DNA of 8,982 bases, from positions 1 to 8,982 of the forward strand of contig JAEKKE010000101.1 of the NCBI GenBank assembly GCA_019510535.1. The letters run 5' to 3'. The DNA comes from Acidobacteriota bacterium (GTDB lineage: Bacteria; Acidobacteriota; Terriglobia; Terriglobales; Acidobacteriaceae). Shown in pieces: positions 1-6,644 of this stretch (within the stretch, counting starts at the first letter, position 1; each line of letters opens with the position of its first letter). A program made the position numbers and the translations under genes. The notes below the pieces were generated by a model. The model saw nothing but the letters and a program-made list of their open reading frames with translations. It had not been told where the DNA came from and made no database searches.

Positions 1-1917
1 AGCCGCGGTATAGCCGGTGCTGTATCCATTGGGGTTGCCATTCGGACTGGCTGTACCGGGGCCGAGATAGTAAAACCCGCCCAGAGAACCATCGTTGCCC
101 GGATAGAAGTTGTTCTGCTGCTGACGAAGGAACTGCACACCGAATTTGATGGTGTGGCGGTTTTTCAGCCAGGTGAAGTTGTCGCCATAGAGAAACGTGT
201 TCAGCGTGTAGTTGGTCCCGAGATTTGCGCTACCGAGAGTGGTGTACTCGGTTCCGTTGGAGGCCCGGAAGCCTTGTGGGCTCGCCGAATCGCTCATAGC
301 GAGGGCCGTGAAACCGGCGAATGCCTGGGAGACCGCGTTATTCGATCCAATGCTGAGGATCTTGTCGCCATTGAGTCCGAAGACTCCGGTCGGATCCAGC
401 AGCACAGCACCGTTGTTTTGAATGCGGGTGTAGCCGGCGCGGAACTCATTCACCGTTGAGGCATTGAAGGTATGGACCTCATTGATTGCGACTCCGCGAA
501 CTGGAAACGTAGGCGCACTGGCGAAGCTGACCGGTAGAACATTGGTTGTGGTCTGTCCCTGCTCGGCTTTGCTGAACCGCACGGAGAGGGTGTCTTTCTC
601 CGCGGCCTTCCAGTCGACTTTGATGTCGAACTGATTGCCGTAGTTCCGGTTCTTCGTCGGTCCCTGATAGTTATTGCGTGCCGGCGTATTGTTTCGATCC
701 GGCGTGCGGTTCGGCAGCGGATATATCTCCGGGTGCGCGAACAGATAGACGGCAGCCGGGTTCAGAACGGAGACTTTGTTGTTGGCGTATGCGGGAAAGC
801 CGTTCGCGGTCGCATCGTATAGCTGAATCAAACGAGCGTTGGAAGTGCACACGCCGCCGGAATCGCCGGAACACATAAGGCTGCGATCAAGAAGCTCGGA
901 GAAGTCCCCCTGTCTCATCTTCGCGGTCAGCACAGTCGCCGTTCCAATGCCGCCGGAGTGGTATCGTCCGCCCTGGTAGTCCGCGAAGAAAAAGAGTCTG
1001 TCATGGAAGATAGGGCCGCCGAATGTCCCACCGAAGATATTGCGGGTAATGGACGTCTTGTGAATGATTGTCGTGCCGTGTTTGTTGGCCCATGTGTTCG
1101 CGTTCAGGTTGAAGTTCGACAGGTAGTAGAACGCACTTCCATGCCATTGATTGGTACCGCTCTTGGTTTGATAAAGGATGTCGCCGCCAAGCACGTTGCC
1201 ATACTCGGCGGGTGCGTTGGCAGAGATCACCTGCACCTGGCCGATGGCGTCGACGCTCGGGTTATAGCCGGGAATATCGTCCAGCGTCTGATTGATATTC
1301 ATGCCATCCAGCAGATATTGATTCGTCTGCTGCCGGTTTCCATTCACCGATACGCTTTGGTTCGAGCTGATAGGACCGGAGACTCCGGCCTGGTTTACGA
1401 AGCCATTTGGATTTGTGCTGACGGCACCCGGTAGAAACATGGTGAGAGCAACAAGATTGCGGCTTACCAGCGGGATATTCTCAATGGCTCGCGTGTCGAG
1501 AGTTGTAGCAAGCGTGGGAGTCTCCGTATTAATCAGCGGCACAACCTCTGAGGTGACCTCGACGTTTTGTGCCTGGCTGGCCAGCAGCAATTTCATATCA
1601 ACTTTGGCGTTCTGTCCGGTTTCAAGGACGAATGGACCGAATGTGGTTGTCGCGAAGCCGGCAGATTCAACCTTTATCTGATAGTTCCCAATCTGCAGAA
1701 AGCGAATGGCGTAGATCCCTTCGTGGTTCGTGGTGGTAGGCGTTGTCACACCGGTGTCGACGTTGACGGCCATTACTGTGGCATTGACAACGACTGCTCC
1801 GGTTGGATCGGTTACTGTTCCGTTTACGCTGGCTGTGATCGTCTGTGCTAGCAGGGCACCCCAGGAAAACAACAAAATCGAACAGGCAAGCTGAACTGTT
1901 TTGATTAGTTTTTTCAT
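1..1917 (-). CDS. TonB-dependent receptor, Oar-like, with N-terminal carboxypeptidase-regulatory-like domain (partial, C-terminus outside window)
   Basis: An uninterrupted frame of 639 codons starts with ATG at 1915-1917 and leaves the window at its left edge. Residues 1-25 (MKKLIKTVQLAC...ALLAQ) form a signal peptide with a hydrophobic core at about 10-23. Residues about 27-110 match a carboxypeptidase-regulatory-like beta-sandwich (VNGTVTDPTGAVV, then an EGIYAI...GNYQIKVESAGF pattern). Residues about 118-265 are plug-like: SVNGNRQQTNQYLLDGMNIN, then AEYGNVLGGDILYQTKSGTN followed by HGSAFYY. The rest is beta-barrel-like, with many aromatic/Asn-rich alternating strands. Proteins of this build usually run to about 1000-1200 residues, so roughly half is seen. 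The family sits in the outer membrane and is thought to import large nutrients with TonB/ExbBD energy; the substrate cannot be read here. A GAGG ribosome binding site (1927-1930) lies 9 bases from the start. No SusD-like partner is visible. Confidence 0.9.
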   Translation of the reverse strand, partial: MKKLIKTVQLACSILLFSWGALLAQTITASVNGTVTDPTGAVVVNATVMAVNVDTGVTTPTTTNHEGIYAIRFLQIGNYQIKVESAGFATTTFGPFVLETGQNAKVDMKLLLASQAQNVEVTSEVVPLINTETPTLATTLDTRAIENIPLVSRNLVALTMFLPGAVSTNPNGFVNQAGVSGPISSNQSVSVNGNRQQTNQYLLDGMNINQTLDDIPGYNPSVDAIGQVQVISANAPAEYGNVLGGDILYQTKSGTNQWHGSAFYYLSNFNLNANTWANKHGTTIIHKTSITRNIFGGTFGGPIFHDRLFFFADYQGGRYHSGGIGTATVLTAKMRQGDFSELLDRSLMCSGDSGGVCTSNARLIQLYDATANGFPAYANNKVSVLNPAAVYLFAHPEIYPLPNRTPDRNNTPARNNYQGPTKNRNYGNQFDIKVDWKAAEKDTLSVRFSKAEQGQTTTNVLPVSFASAPTFPVRGVAINEVHTFNASTVNEFRAGYTRIQNNGAVLLDPTGVFGLNGDKILSIGSNNAVSQAFAGFTALAMSDSASPQGFRASNGTEYTTLGSANLGTNYTLNTFLYGDNFTWLKNRHTIKFGVQFLRQQQNNFYPGNDGSLGGFYYLGPGTASPNGNPNGYSTGYTAA

Positions 1918-2244
1918 CGTCTTTGACCTCGGAGAAATTGCTTTCAAAGGCCAGGTAGTTTCGTTGCACCTCCAACAACCATCTGGCCAACGTGCTCAAG
2001 CCGATGATTTGATCCGGAATGACTGTATGTGACAGACAAATCAAGTACTTTCCGCACGCATATTGGTGCGTTGAATTTTGCGCTGAGTGTGCGCTTTACG
2101 GCAGGGGCCGCGCCACAGGCAAATGACCTATGCCCAAAGATGTAAGGCCGATTACTTTCGCTAGTCGAGATAACCTGGCGGTGTCACAAACGTTGTCCAA
2201 GGCGTGGGAGTCAGGACGAACGTCAGGCTTTGAGCGTGCTAAAA

Positions 2245-2285
2245 CAGGTGGGAGCAGCGGGCTAAAAGCCCGCTGCTCCCACCTG
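2245..2285. repeat. Perfect 19-bp inverted repeat with 3-base loop
   Basis: The left arm CAGGTGGGAGCAGCGGGCT (2245-2263) and the right arm at 2267-2285 are exact reverse complements around the loop AAA (2264-2266). The stem is very GC-rich. There is no T-run after it on either strand (GATTCGAG follows on plus; TTTTAGCACG follows on minus, only four T), so it is a poor fit to a classical terminator, although on the minus strand TTTT does directly follow the stem. It opens a chain of further hairpins and resembles repetitive extragenic palindromes. I recall similar GCGGGCT-loop-AGCCCGC repeats from acidobacterial genomes, but cannot check this here. Confidence 0.9.
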
Positions 2286-2371
2286 ATTCGAGCTTCACTC
2301 GAATGTCCGGCTCACGCTTTCGCGTGACCACCCTAACGAACACCTTCGTTCGGGGCCCCGGTGAATGGGGC
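2286..2371. repeat. Series of four short hairpins at about 20-25-base spacing
   Basis: Directly after the large hairpin come four more. These are ATTCGAG/CTCGAAT (2286-2292 and 2298-2304, loop CTTCA); TCACGC/GCGTGA (2312-2317 and 2322-2327, loop TTTC); AACGAA/TTCGTT (2335-2340 and 2345-2350, loop CACC); and GCCCC/GGGGC (2355-2359 and 2367-2371, loop of 7). The first three are separated by linkers of exactly 7 bases (2305-2311 and 2328-2334). Stem sequences differ while pairing is kept, which points to an element maintained for its fold. Its role is unknown; a REP-like or MITE-like dispersed repeat is the simplest reading. Confidence 0.8.
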
Positions 2372-2409
2372 ACCCAGAGTATGGCTTTCGAACATGTCGA
2401 TAAGACTAG

Positions 2410-2928
2410 TTACCTGGAGCGAGAACCCCTGCGCCAAAACAGCAGCGCAATCAGACCAAGGAAACAGAGGCCGCCAAATGTGTCGAGGCCGACATCGACG
2501 ATGGTTCCGGTGCGATCTGGCATGAAGTACTGGTGCAGTTCATCGCTGGATGCGACAAAAACTGTCGTGCAGATCGCCATGAGTGCAGAGCGTGCGCGCC
2601 ATGCGCCGATAGGCATGTGCCGCAGACTGCGAGCGAAGGTCAGCAGCCAGCCCCGCAGGCTGGTAGTGCACAGCAGGCCATATCCGGTAAAGTGGCCGGT
2701 CTTGCGAATGTAGTGGTGGATCTCCTGCCAGCGGAGGTTATCCACTTTACCGAAGATTGCCTCCCAGACCGGCCTGAACATCCCATCGGTATTGGCCGCT
2801 GAAAAGGTGTGTGTGGACTCCGTGATGATGGCGACGACCATGATGATGGCCGGAAGCCAGGCATAGAGGAGCCAGCGCACACCGGTGCGTGATTCCAGAT
2901 TGGAAGGCCTTTTGCTGAAAACAGTCAT
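2410..2928 (-). CDS. VanZ-family integral membrane protein
   Basis: A 172-residue protein with about four hydrophobic segments (residues about 19-36, 80-97, 112-129 and 148-165). Two motifs mark the VanZ family: RKTGHFTGYGLL at 75-86 (the K-x-x-H-x-x-x-Y signature) and DELHQYFMPDRTGTIVD at 129-145, followed by DTFGG at 149-153. VanZ itself gives low teicoplanin resistance in enterococci by an unclear route; most chromosomal relatives have no known function, so resistance should not be assumed. An in-frame TAG directly precedes the ATG, so the start cannot lie further upstream. The ribosome binding site AGGAG (2940-2944) ends 11 bases before the start, a long spacing, and sits inside a large inverted repeat shared with the guaB stop codon. 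The gene follows guaB by 114 bases on the same strand. Confidence 0.85.
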   Translation of the reverse strand: MTVFSKRPSNLESRTGVRWLLYAWLPAIIMVVAIITESTHTFSAANTDGMFRPVWEAIFGKVDNLRWQEIHHYIRKTGHFTGYGLLCTTSLRGWLLTFARSLRHMPIGAWRARSALMAICTTVFVASSDELHQYFMPDRTGTIVDVGLDTFGGLCFLGLIALLFWRRGSRSR

Positions 2929-2929
2929 C

Positions 2930-3045
2930 TAGAGCATTTCTCCTGTTGCTGGGCATCCCGGGAGGAGTGTGCAGCGGCGTTTTCATTGAGGAAAACGCCC
3001 ATAGATGCATAAACCCTGCACTACACCTACTGGAGAAATGCTCTA
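2930..3045. repeat. 116-base nested inverted-repeat element between guaB and vanZ
   Basis: The arms TAGAGCATTTCTCC (2930-2943) and GGAGAAATGCTCTA (3032-3045) are perfect 14-base reverse complements, 88 bases apart. Inside is a 9-bp perfect stem, GGCGTTTTC (2976-2984) and GAAAACGCC (2991-2999), with a 6-base loop. Around it lie GTGCAG (2969-2974) and CTGCAC (3016-3021). A competing pair is GCATC (2953-2957) with GATGC (3004-3008). On the coding (minus) strand the upstream arm begins with the guaB stop codon TAG and the downstream arm contains the vanZ ribosome binding site. No target-site duplication is obvious at the outer edges. It could be a MITE/REP-like insertion or an mRNA structure controlling vanZ. 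Confidence 0.85.
2940..2944 (-). promoter_or_regulatory. Ribosome binding site of the vanZ-like gene, sequestered in an inverted repeat
   Basis: On the minus strand the leader reads AGGAGAAATGCTCTAG directly before the vanZ ATG. AGGAG is a strong Shine-Dalgarno match but lies 11 bases from the real start. Between them sits an ATG-CTC-TAG mini frame, in frame with vanZ and ending just before its start; its ATG is only 2 bases from GGAG, probably too near for good use. Four of the five AGGAG bases (GGAG) belong to the 14-base arm that can pair with the sequence at the guaB stop. Confidence 0.6.
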
Positions 3046-4563
3046 TTCGACGTGGTAGTTGGGCGCTTCGCGCGTGATGATGACATCGTGAACGTGCGAC
3101 TCGCGCAGACCGGCGCCGGAGATGCGAATGAAGCGGCCGTTCTTCTGCAGATCCGGAATCGTCCCGCAGCCCAGATAGCCCATGCCCGAGCGCAGGCCGC
3201 CGACAAGCTGGTAGACCATATTCTCCAGCGGTCCGCGATGCGGTACGCGGCCTTCGATGCCCTCAGGAACAAACTTGGCCAGGCGGTTGGAGTTCGTCGC
3301 CTCAGGAGCAGTGATCGATTGCCGCTCCGCCTGACCGCTCATGTCGTCTTTGCCCTGGAAGTACCGCTCGCCTGATCCCTGCGCCATTGCAGAGAGTGAG
3401 CCCATGCCGCGGTAGGCCTTGAAGCTGCGGCCCTGGTAAAGGATGGTCTCACCTGGGGACTCGTCCACGCCGGCAAAGAGCGAACCCATCATGACGATGG
3501 AGGCGCCGGCGGCGATGGCCTTGGTGATATCACCGGAGTACTTGATGCCACCGTCGGCGATAACGGAGATGCCGCGCTCATCTGCGGCGCGATAGGCCTC
3601 AGAGATGGCGGTGATCTGCGGCATGCCCGCGCCCGTAACCATGCGGGTGGTGCAAATGGAGCCAGGTCCAATGCCTACCTTCACAGCGTCGGCGCCGGCT
3701 TCGATAAGAGCAGCGCAACCCTCATAGGTGGCAATGTTGCCGGCGATGAGGTCAACGTTGGGGAAGCGCTTCTTGCACTCAGCCACAGCCTCCAGAACGC
3801 GGCTGGAGTGCCCGTGTGCGGAGTCGATGGCGAGCGCGTCGACGCGGGCCTTGATCAGCTCAGCAGCGCGCTCCAGGAAGTCACCCGTGGCGCCGATGGC
3901 TCCGGCGACGCGCAGACGGCCCTGGTCATCCTTGCAAGCGTTGGGATACTTCAACTTCTTCTGGATATCTTTGACGGTGATCAGGCCCTTCAGCTCGTAG
4001 GCGTCGTTGACCACCAGGAGCTTCTCCACGCGATGCTGGTGGAGGATCTGTTCAGCTTGCTCCAGGGTCGTGCCGACCGGGACCGTAATGAGGTTGTTTT
4101 TGGTCATCACCTCGTCGATGCGGAGATCGGTACGGGAGACGAAGCGGAGGTCGCGGTTGGTCAGGATACCGACCAGCTTACGGTTGCGTGTGACCGGAAC
4201 GCCGGAGATCTTGTAGCGCCGCATCACATCAAGGGCGTCCGCGATCGGCTGATCGGGTCCGATGGTTACCGGGTCAACGATCATGCCGGACTCAGAGCGC
4301 TTGACCTTGTCGATCTCGCTTGCCTGGGCCTCGATCGTGAGATTGCGGTGGACGACTCCCATACCGCCCTGCTGCGCCATAGCGATGGCCAGACGGGACT
4401 CGGTTACGGTGTCCATCGCGGCCGACATCAGCGGAATATTCAGCATGATGTTGGCGGTAAGACGGGTCTGCGTGGAAACCTGCGTGGGGACAACGTCAGA
4501 GTACGCAGGAACAAGCAGGACGTCGTCGAAGGTAAGTGCCTCAGGTACGGGTGACACGATCAT
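3043..4563 (-). CDS. guaB: Inosine-5'-monophosphate dehydrogenase
   Basis: A 506-residue cytoplasmic enzyme that oxidises IMP to XMP with NAD+, the committed step to GTP. The N-terminus has TFDDVLLVPAYSDV (11-24). Two CBS domains fill about residues 94-205 inside the catalytic barrel. The catalytic loop GPGSICTTR (299-307) puts the active cysteine at 304. Phosphate/IMP-binding parts include ADGGI (337-341) and MMGS (358-361). The mobile flap spans RGMGSLSAMAQGSGERYFQ (385-403) with the Arg-Tyr pair at 400-401, followed by EGIEGRVPHRG (434-444). Length is close to the usual 490-510, and nothing is missing. The ATG at 4561-4563 is the only standard start in a frame that opens about 21 codons earlier; its Shine-Dalgarno is weak (AAGAA too close). 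It lies 58 bases after the diguanylate cyclase gene, and its stop codon is part of the inverted repeat leading to vanZ. Confidence 0.97.
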   Translation of the reverse strand: MIVSPVPEALTFDDVLLVPAYSDVVPTQVSTQTRLTANIMLNIPLMSAAMDTVTESRLAIAMAQQGGMGVVHRNLTIEAQASEIDKVKRSESGMIVDPVTIGPDQPIADALDVMRRYKISGVPVTRNRKLVGILTNRDLRFVSRTDLRIDEVMTKNNLITVPVGTTLEQAEQILHQHRVEKLLVVNDAYELKGLITVKDIQKKLKYPNACKDDQGRLRVAGAIGATGDFLERAAELIKARVDALAIDSAHGHSSRVLEAVAECKKRFPNVDLIAGNIATYEGCAALIEAGADAVKVGIGPGSICTTRMVTGAGMPQITAISEAYRAADERGISVIADGGIKYSGDITKAIAAGASIVMMGSLFAGVDESPGETILYQGRSFKAYRGMGSLSAMAQGSGERYFQGKDDMSGQAERQSITAPEATNSNRLAKFVPEGIEGRVPHRGPLENMVYQLVGGLRSGMGYLGCGTIPDLQKNGRFIRISGAGLRESHVHDVIITREAPNYHVE

Positions 4564-4621
4564 GTTCTTGAGATTGTAGAGCAGTTGGACGAAATGGGTG
4601 TGTCCGGCGCCCAGCCTGCGG

Positions 4622-5806
4622 CTACGTCACAGCGACCCGATTGCGGCCTTGTTCCTTAGCTGCGTAGAGGTTACGGTCAGCACGGGCTAGTACGGCAAAG
4701 ATGTCGCCATCGCCCGGAAAGGAGGCCGCAATGCCGATCGAAACGGAAAAGTGGAGCTCTTCTCCGGTATCGGAGGTGACCGGGACTGAAGCCACGGTCG
4801 AGCGGATAGACTCGGCAAGTGCGAAGGCGGTCTCAGGCAGTGTGTTGGGAAGAAGGATGGAGAACTCCTCGCCTCCTAGGCGGCCCATACGGTCGTGCGG
4901 TCGAAGACAGCTCAGGGTGGCGGCGACGAACTCGAGGATGACGCGGTCTCCGGTGGCATGGCCCCAGGTATCGTTGATCGATTTGAAGTGATCAAGATCC
5001 ATAGACAGCATGGCGATGGGAGAACCGGTGCGCCGAAACCGTTGAAAGATGTTGGCACACTCTTCCAGGAAGGCCCGGCGGTTCAGGGACCCGGTCAGAG
5101 GATCGGTACGCGCCGCCGTGATGAGGGCATCATAGGAGACCCTGAGCCGGTGGAAGAGCGGCCGGTACAGGAACAGCGCCTCGGCGAGAAGCAGGAGCAA
5201 CATGAGGCAAAGCAGAAGCAGCGTGGTCTGCTTCAGCCGCTGGATCGCCTCTTCGCTGTCTGCCTGATAGGCGGCAACCGAGGCTTCCAGTGCAGGCACG
5301 AGCTTTTGCTGCAGAAGGAAGCCGATTGCAGCCAGGTCCTTGTTGCTAAGGCTGACTTCTTCATGCCGGGTAGCCGCGAGATGCTTGGCGCGGTCGAGAA
5401 ACTGGTTGCCGAGGTCTTCGAGGGAGCCTTCCTGGCCGAAGTAGATGGTCTGCAACCGCGGCGTAGTGGGGGCGAGGATGCGCGGAGAGACGGAGCCGTG
5501 CAATAGGTTTTCGCGCTCCCGTTCCATCTGAGTAATGGCGTTGATGAGCTCCACCCGTGCCTGGACAAAGTCTTCGGAGCCATCGGCCATCTGCAGCGAG
5601 ATGCGGAAGATACGCTGTGCGAGCATGCGTTGCCTGCCCGCCATGTTTACTGTGCCGGCGGTCGCAGCCTGACGCTGGATGATGGCACTGGTCAGCAGGT
5701 GCGAGCTGATGGAGAGACCCGCGATCAGCAGCAGGGCAGTGACATAGATGACCGTGGTGCGCCGCGAGACAGGCGTACTGGCCAACCTGGCCGGAGTGTG
5801 AACCAT
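4622..5806 (-). CDS. Membrane-anchored GGDEF diguanylate cyclase with PilJ/NIT-like sensor domain
   Basis: A 394-residue protein that should make cyclic di-GMP from two GTP. A first membrane helix lies at about 18-38. The periplasmic or extracytoplasmic part begins with VNMAGRQRMLAQRIFR (53-68), the signature found in type IV pilus methyl-accepting (PilJ) and nitrate-sensor (NIT/NarX-like) modules, and continues as a helical bundle to about 193. A second helix at about 194-214 leads into the GGDEF domain: DPLTGSLNRRAF (235-246), metal-binding MDLDHFKSIND (269-279), active site GGEEF (311-315), SVSIGIA (354-360) and ADRNLYAAKEQGRNR (376-390). RPHD (302-305), exactly five residues before GGEEF, is an intact inhibitory I-site, so product feedback is expected. 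Catalytic residues look complete. An AGGAG site at 5811-5815 lies 4 bases from the start. The signal sensed is unknown. Confidence 0.93.
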   Translation of the reverse strand: MVHTPARLASTPVSRRTTVIYVTALLLIAGLSISSHLLTSAIIQRQAATAGTVNMAGRQRMLAQRIFRISLQMADGSEDFVQARVELINAITQMERERENLLHGSVSPRILAPTTPRLQTIYFGQEGSLEDLGNQFLDRAKHLAATRHEEVSLSNKDLAAIGFLLQQKLVPALEASVAAYQADSEEAIQRLKQTTLLLLCLMLLLLLAEALFLYRPLFHRLRVSYDALITAARTDPLTGSLNRRAFLEECANIFQRFRRTGSPIAMLSMDLDHFKSINDTWGHATGDRVILEFVAATLSCLRPHDRMGRLGGEEFSILLPNTLPETAFALAESIRSTVASVPVTSDTGEELHFSVSIGIAASFPGDGDIFAVLARADRNLYAAKEQGRNRVAVT

Positions 5807-5967
5807 GTCGCTCCTAGGGAAGGAATGGTGTCGAGGCGCAGAGAGACGGTGTTATGCAACTAACTTAGCAGGGCGCAGCGGATGTTCCGCCAGTTTTGTT
5901 GGTCATTTCGCGGCGGAAGCGGAGAAATCTGCTCCGGGCGCTGACGGCACGAGTTTGATGACACACC
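5807..5967. other. Intergenic leader of the diguanylate cyclase gene with weak inverted repeats
   Basis: This 161-base gap separates two minus-strand genes and probably holds the promoter of the cyclase-guaB group, although I could not pick a convincing -35/-10 pair. It contains TTCCGCC (5885-5891) and GGCGGAA (5912-5918), a 7-base inverted repeat with a 20-base spacer, and CGGAG (5920-5924) with CTCCG (5932-5936). The latter could form a short hairpin after the upstream gene, but no T-run follows it on the minus strand, so it is not a typical intrinsic terminator. Confidence 0.4.
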
Positions 5968-6612
5968 CTAGTTCAGCCGCTGCAGGCTGGCCACCAGTTT
6001 CTCCGCCAGCGGCTCTCCGGATTCGGTCCAGAGCAGGCGACTGGAGATGCCGCTATGTTTCTCAACGGACAAAGTGAAGGCCAGAAGTTTTTCTACGTTT
6101 TGCTGGATCTTTTGTTGCGCAGTTTTGTCGAGATCCTCGTCTTCCAAAATCTCCGGCGTGTCCAAGACCCATGGTGTGTCGAGGCCGAAGTCAACGCGGA
6201 TATGGCCGTTCTGGTCGTAGGCGCCTTCGTCGAATTCCGGGCCGAAGCCGGTGATCTTGACTGTATGGGGCTGCAATCGCCAGGTCGTGTCGAACCCCTC
6301 GGCAGACTCCGGCAGCCAGAGCTGCCATTTCATCTCGAACTCGTAGGCGGTGTCGTCATGGAGCTGTTCGGTGGCTTCGCGGACGGCATTTTCGATCTTG
6401 GAGTCATCGCTCTCCTGCGCTTGCTCGTCATTGACATAAATGCGCTGGTAGATGGGCGACTCGGTCCAGTCAATGGGGATAGCGGATGCCGCCGAGACGC
6501 GGCTGTCGCCGGAGATGCGTGCAAACTGCTGCAGGACGCTGATCAAAGCGGCGGGCAACGCTTCCAGCCGGAAGTTCGGAAACCAGAGGGAAAGGTAGAG
6601 TTGATCGCTCAT
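5968..6612 (-). CDS. Uncharacterised acidic protein, divergent from the LPS-export genes
   Basis: A 214-residue protein I do not recognise. It begins MSDQLYLSLWFPNFR, has no signal peptide and no membrane helix, and is rich in Glu, Asp, Gln and Trp, suggesting a soluble cytoplasmic protein. Residues about 60-95 are acidic and helical (NDEQAQESDDSKIENAVREA). About 90-150 alternate like beta strands with Trp pairs (KWQLWLP at 95-101, TTWRLQP at 109-115, VDFGLDTPWVL at 140-150). About 155-185 form an acidic, Gln-rich helix (EDEDLDKTAQQKIQQNVEK). Coding character is supported by its clean length, its Trp/Tyr content and the absence of a better frame. The ATG at 6610-6612 has only a weak GAAG (6618-6621) as ribosome site. 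Only 32 bases separate it from the divergent LptC-like gene. Confidence 0.75.
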   Translation of the reverse strand: MSDQLYLSLWFPNFRLEALPAALISVLQQFARISGDSRVSAASAIPIDWTESPIYQRIYVNDEQAQESDDSKIENAVREATEQLHDDTAYEFEMKWQLWLPESAEGFDTTWRLQPHTVKITGFGPEFDEGAYDQNGHIRVDFGLDTPWVLDTPEILEDEDLDKTAQQKIQQNVEKLLAFTLSVEKHSGISSRLLWTESGEPLAEKLVASLQRLN

Positions 6613-6644
6613 GCAGGCTTCATTGTAGGCCGGTGAGAGAATAG
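6613..6644. promoter_or_regulatory. 32-base divergent gap between an unknown gene and the LPS-export operon
   Basis: Two start codons face away from each other with only 32 bases between them. That is too short for two full promoters, so at least one -35/-10 set must lie inside the opposite gene, or transcription comes from elsewhere. GAGAG at 6635-6639, five bases before the plus-strand ATG at 6645, is the likely ribosome site for the LptC-like gene. I do not see a clear -10 box in the gap itself. Confidence 0.5.

Larger units (their letters stand above)
1918..2409. other. Intergenic region (492 bases) between vanZ-like gene and receptor gene
   Basis: No convincing gene is present. The part next to the receptor gene is its leader on the minus strand. 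It holds a small inverted repeat (CTTTGA at 1921-1926 and TCAAAG at 1944-1949) flanking the ribosome binding site, and a 5-base inverted repeat (CGCAC at 2053-2057, GTGCG at 2066-2070). I could not settle on a -35/-10 pair for the receptor. The part nearer vanZ (2245-2371) is a series of hairpins described separately. Short open frames here have no ribosome binding site or recognisable protein character, and the hairpins alone account for their unusual composition. Confidence 0.7.

Noticed and set aside
1667..2044. Minus-strand frame of 125 codons covering the receptor start and its leader
   Set aside because: It is out of frame with the receptor, whose signal peptide and regulatory-like domain are clear, and its Ser/Arg/Asn-rich product resembles no protein.
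2245..2285. Large hairpin as an intrinsic terminator
   Set aside because: No proper T-run follows on the plus strand, and only TTTT on the minus strand; it is also part of a hairpin series, so a repeat element explains it better. Some termination activity for minus-strand transcription cannot be excluded.
2286..2371. CRISPR array
   Set aside because: The units have different stem sequences with no direct repeat, and no cas genes are near.
2930..3045. Complete insertion sequence
   Set aside because: Only 116 bases long, with no transposase frame and no obvious target duplication; at most a MITE-like or REP-like element.
3808..4554. Open frame of 248 codons on the plus strand, antisense to guaB
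   Set aside because: guaB is unmistakable on the opposite strand across this whole span; long antisense frames are expected in GC-rich genes, and the translation shows no family motif.
4895..5506. Open frame of 203 codons on the plus strand, opposite the diguanylate cyclase
   Set aside because: The cyclase motifs (DPLTG, GGEEF, RPHD) on the other strand are decisive; this frame is a shadow.
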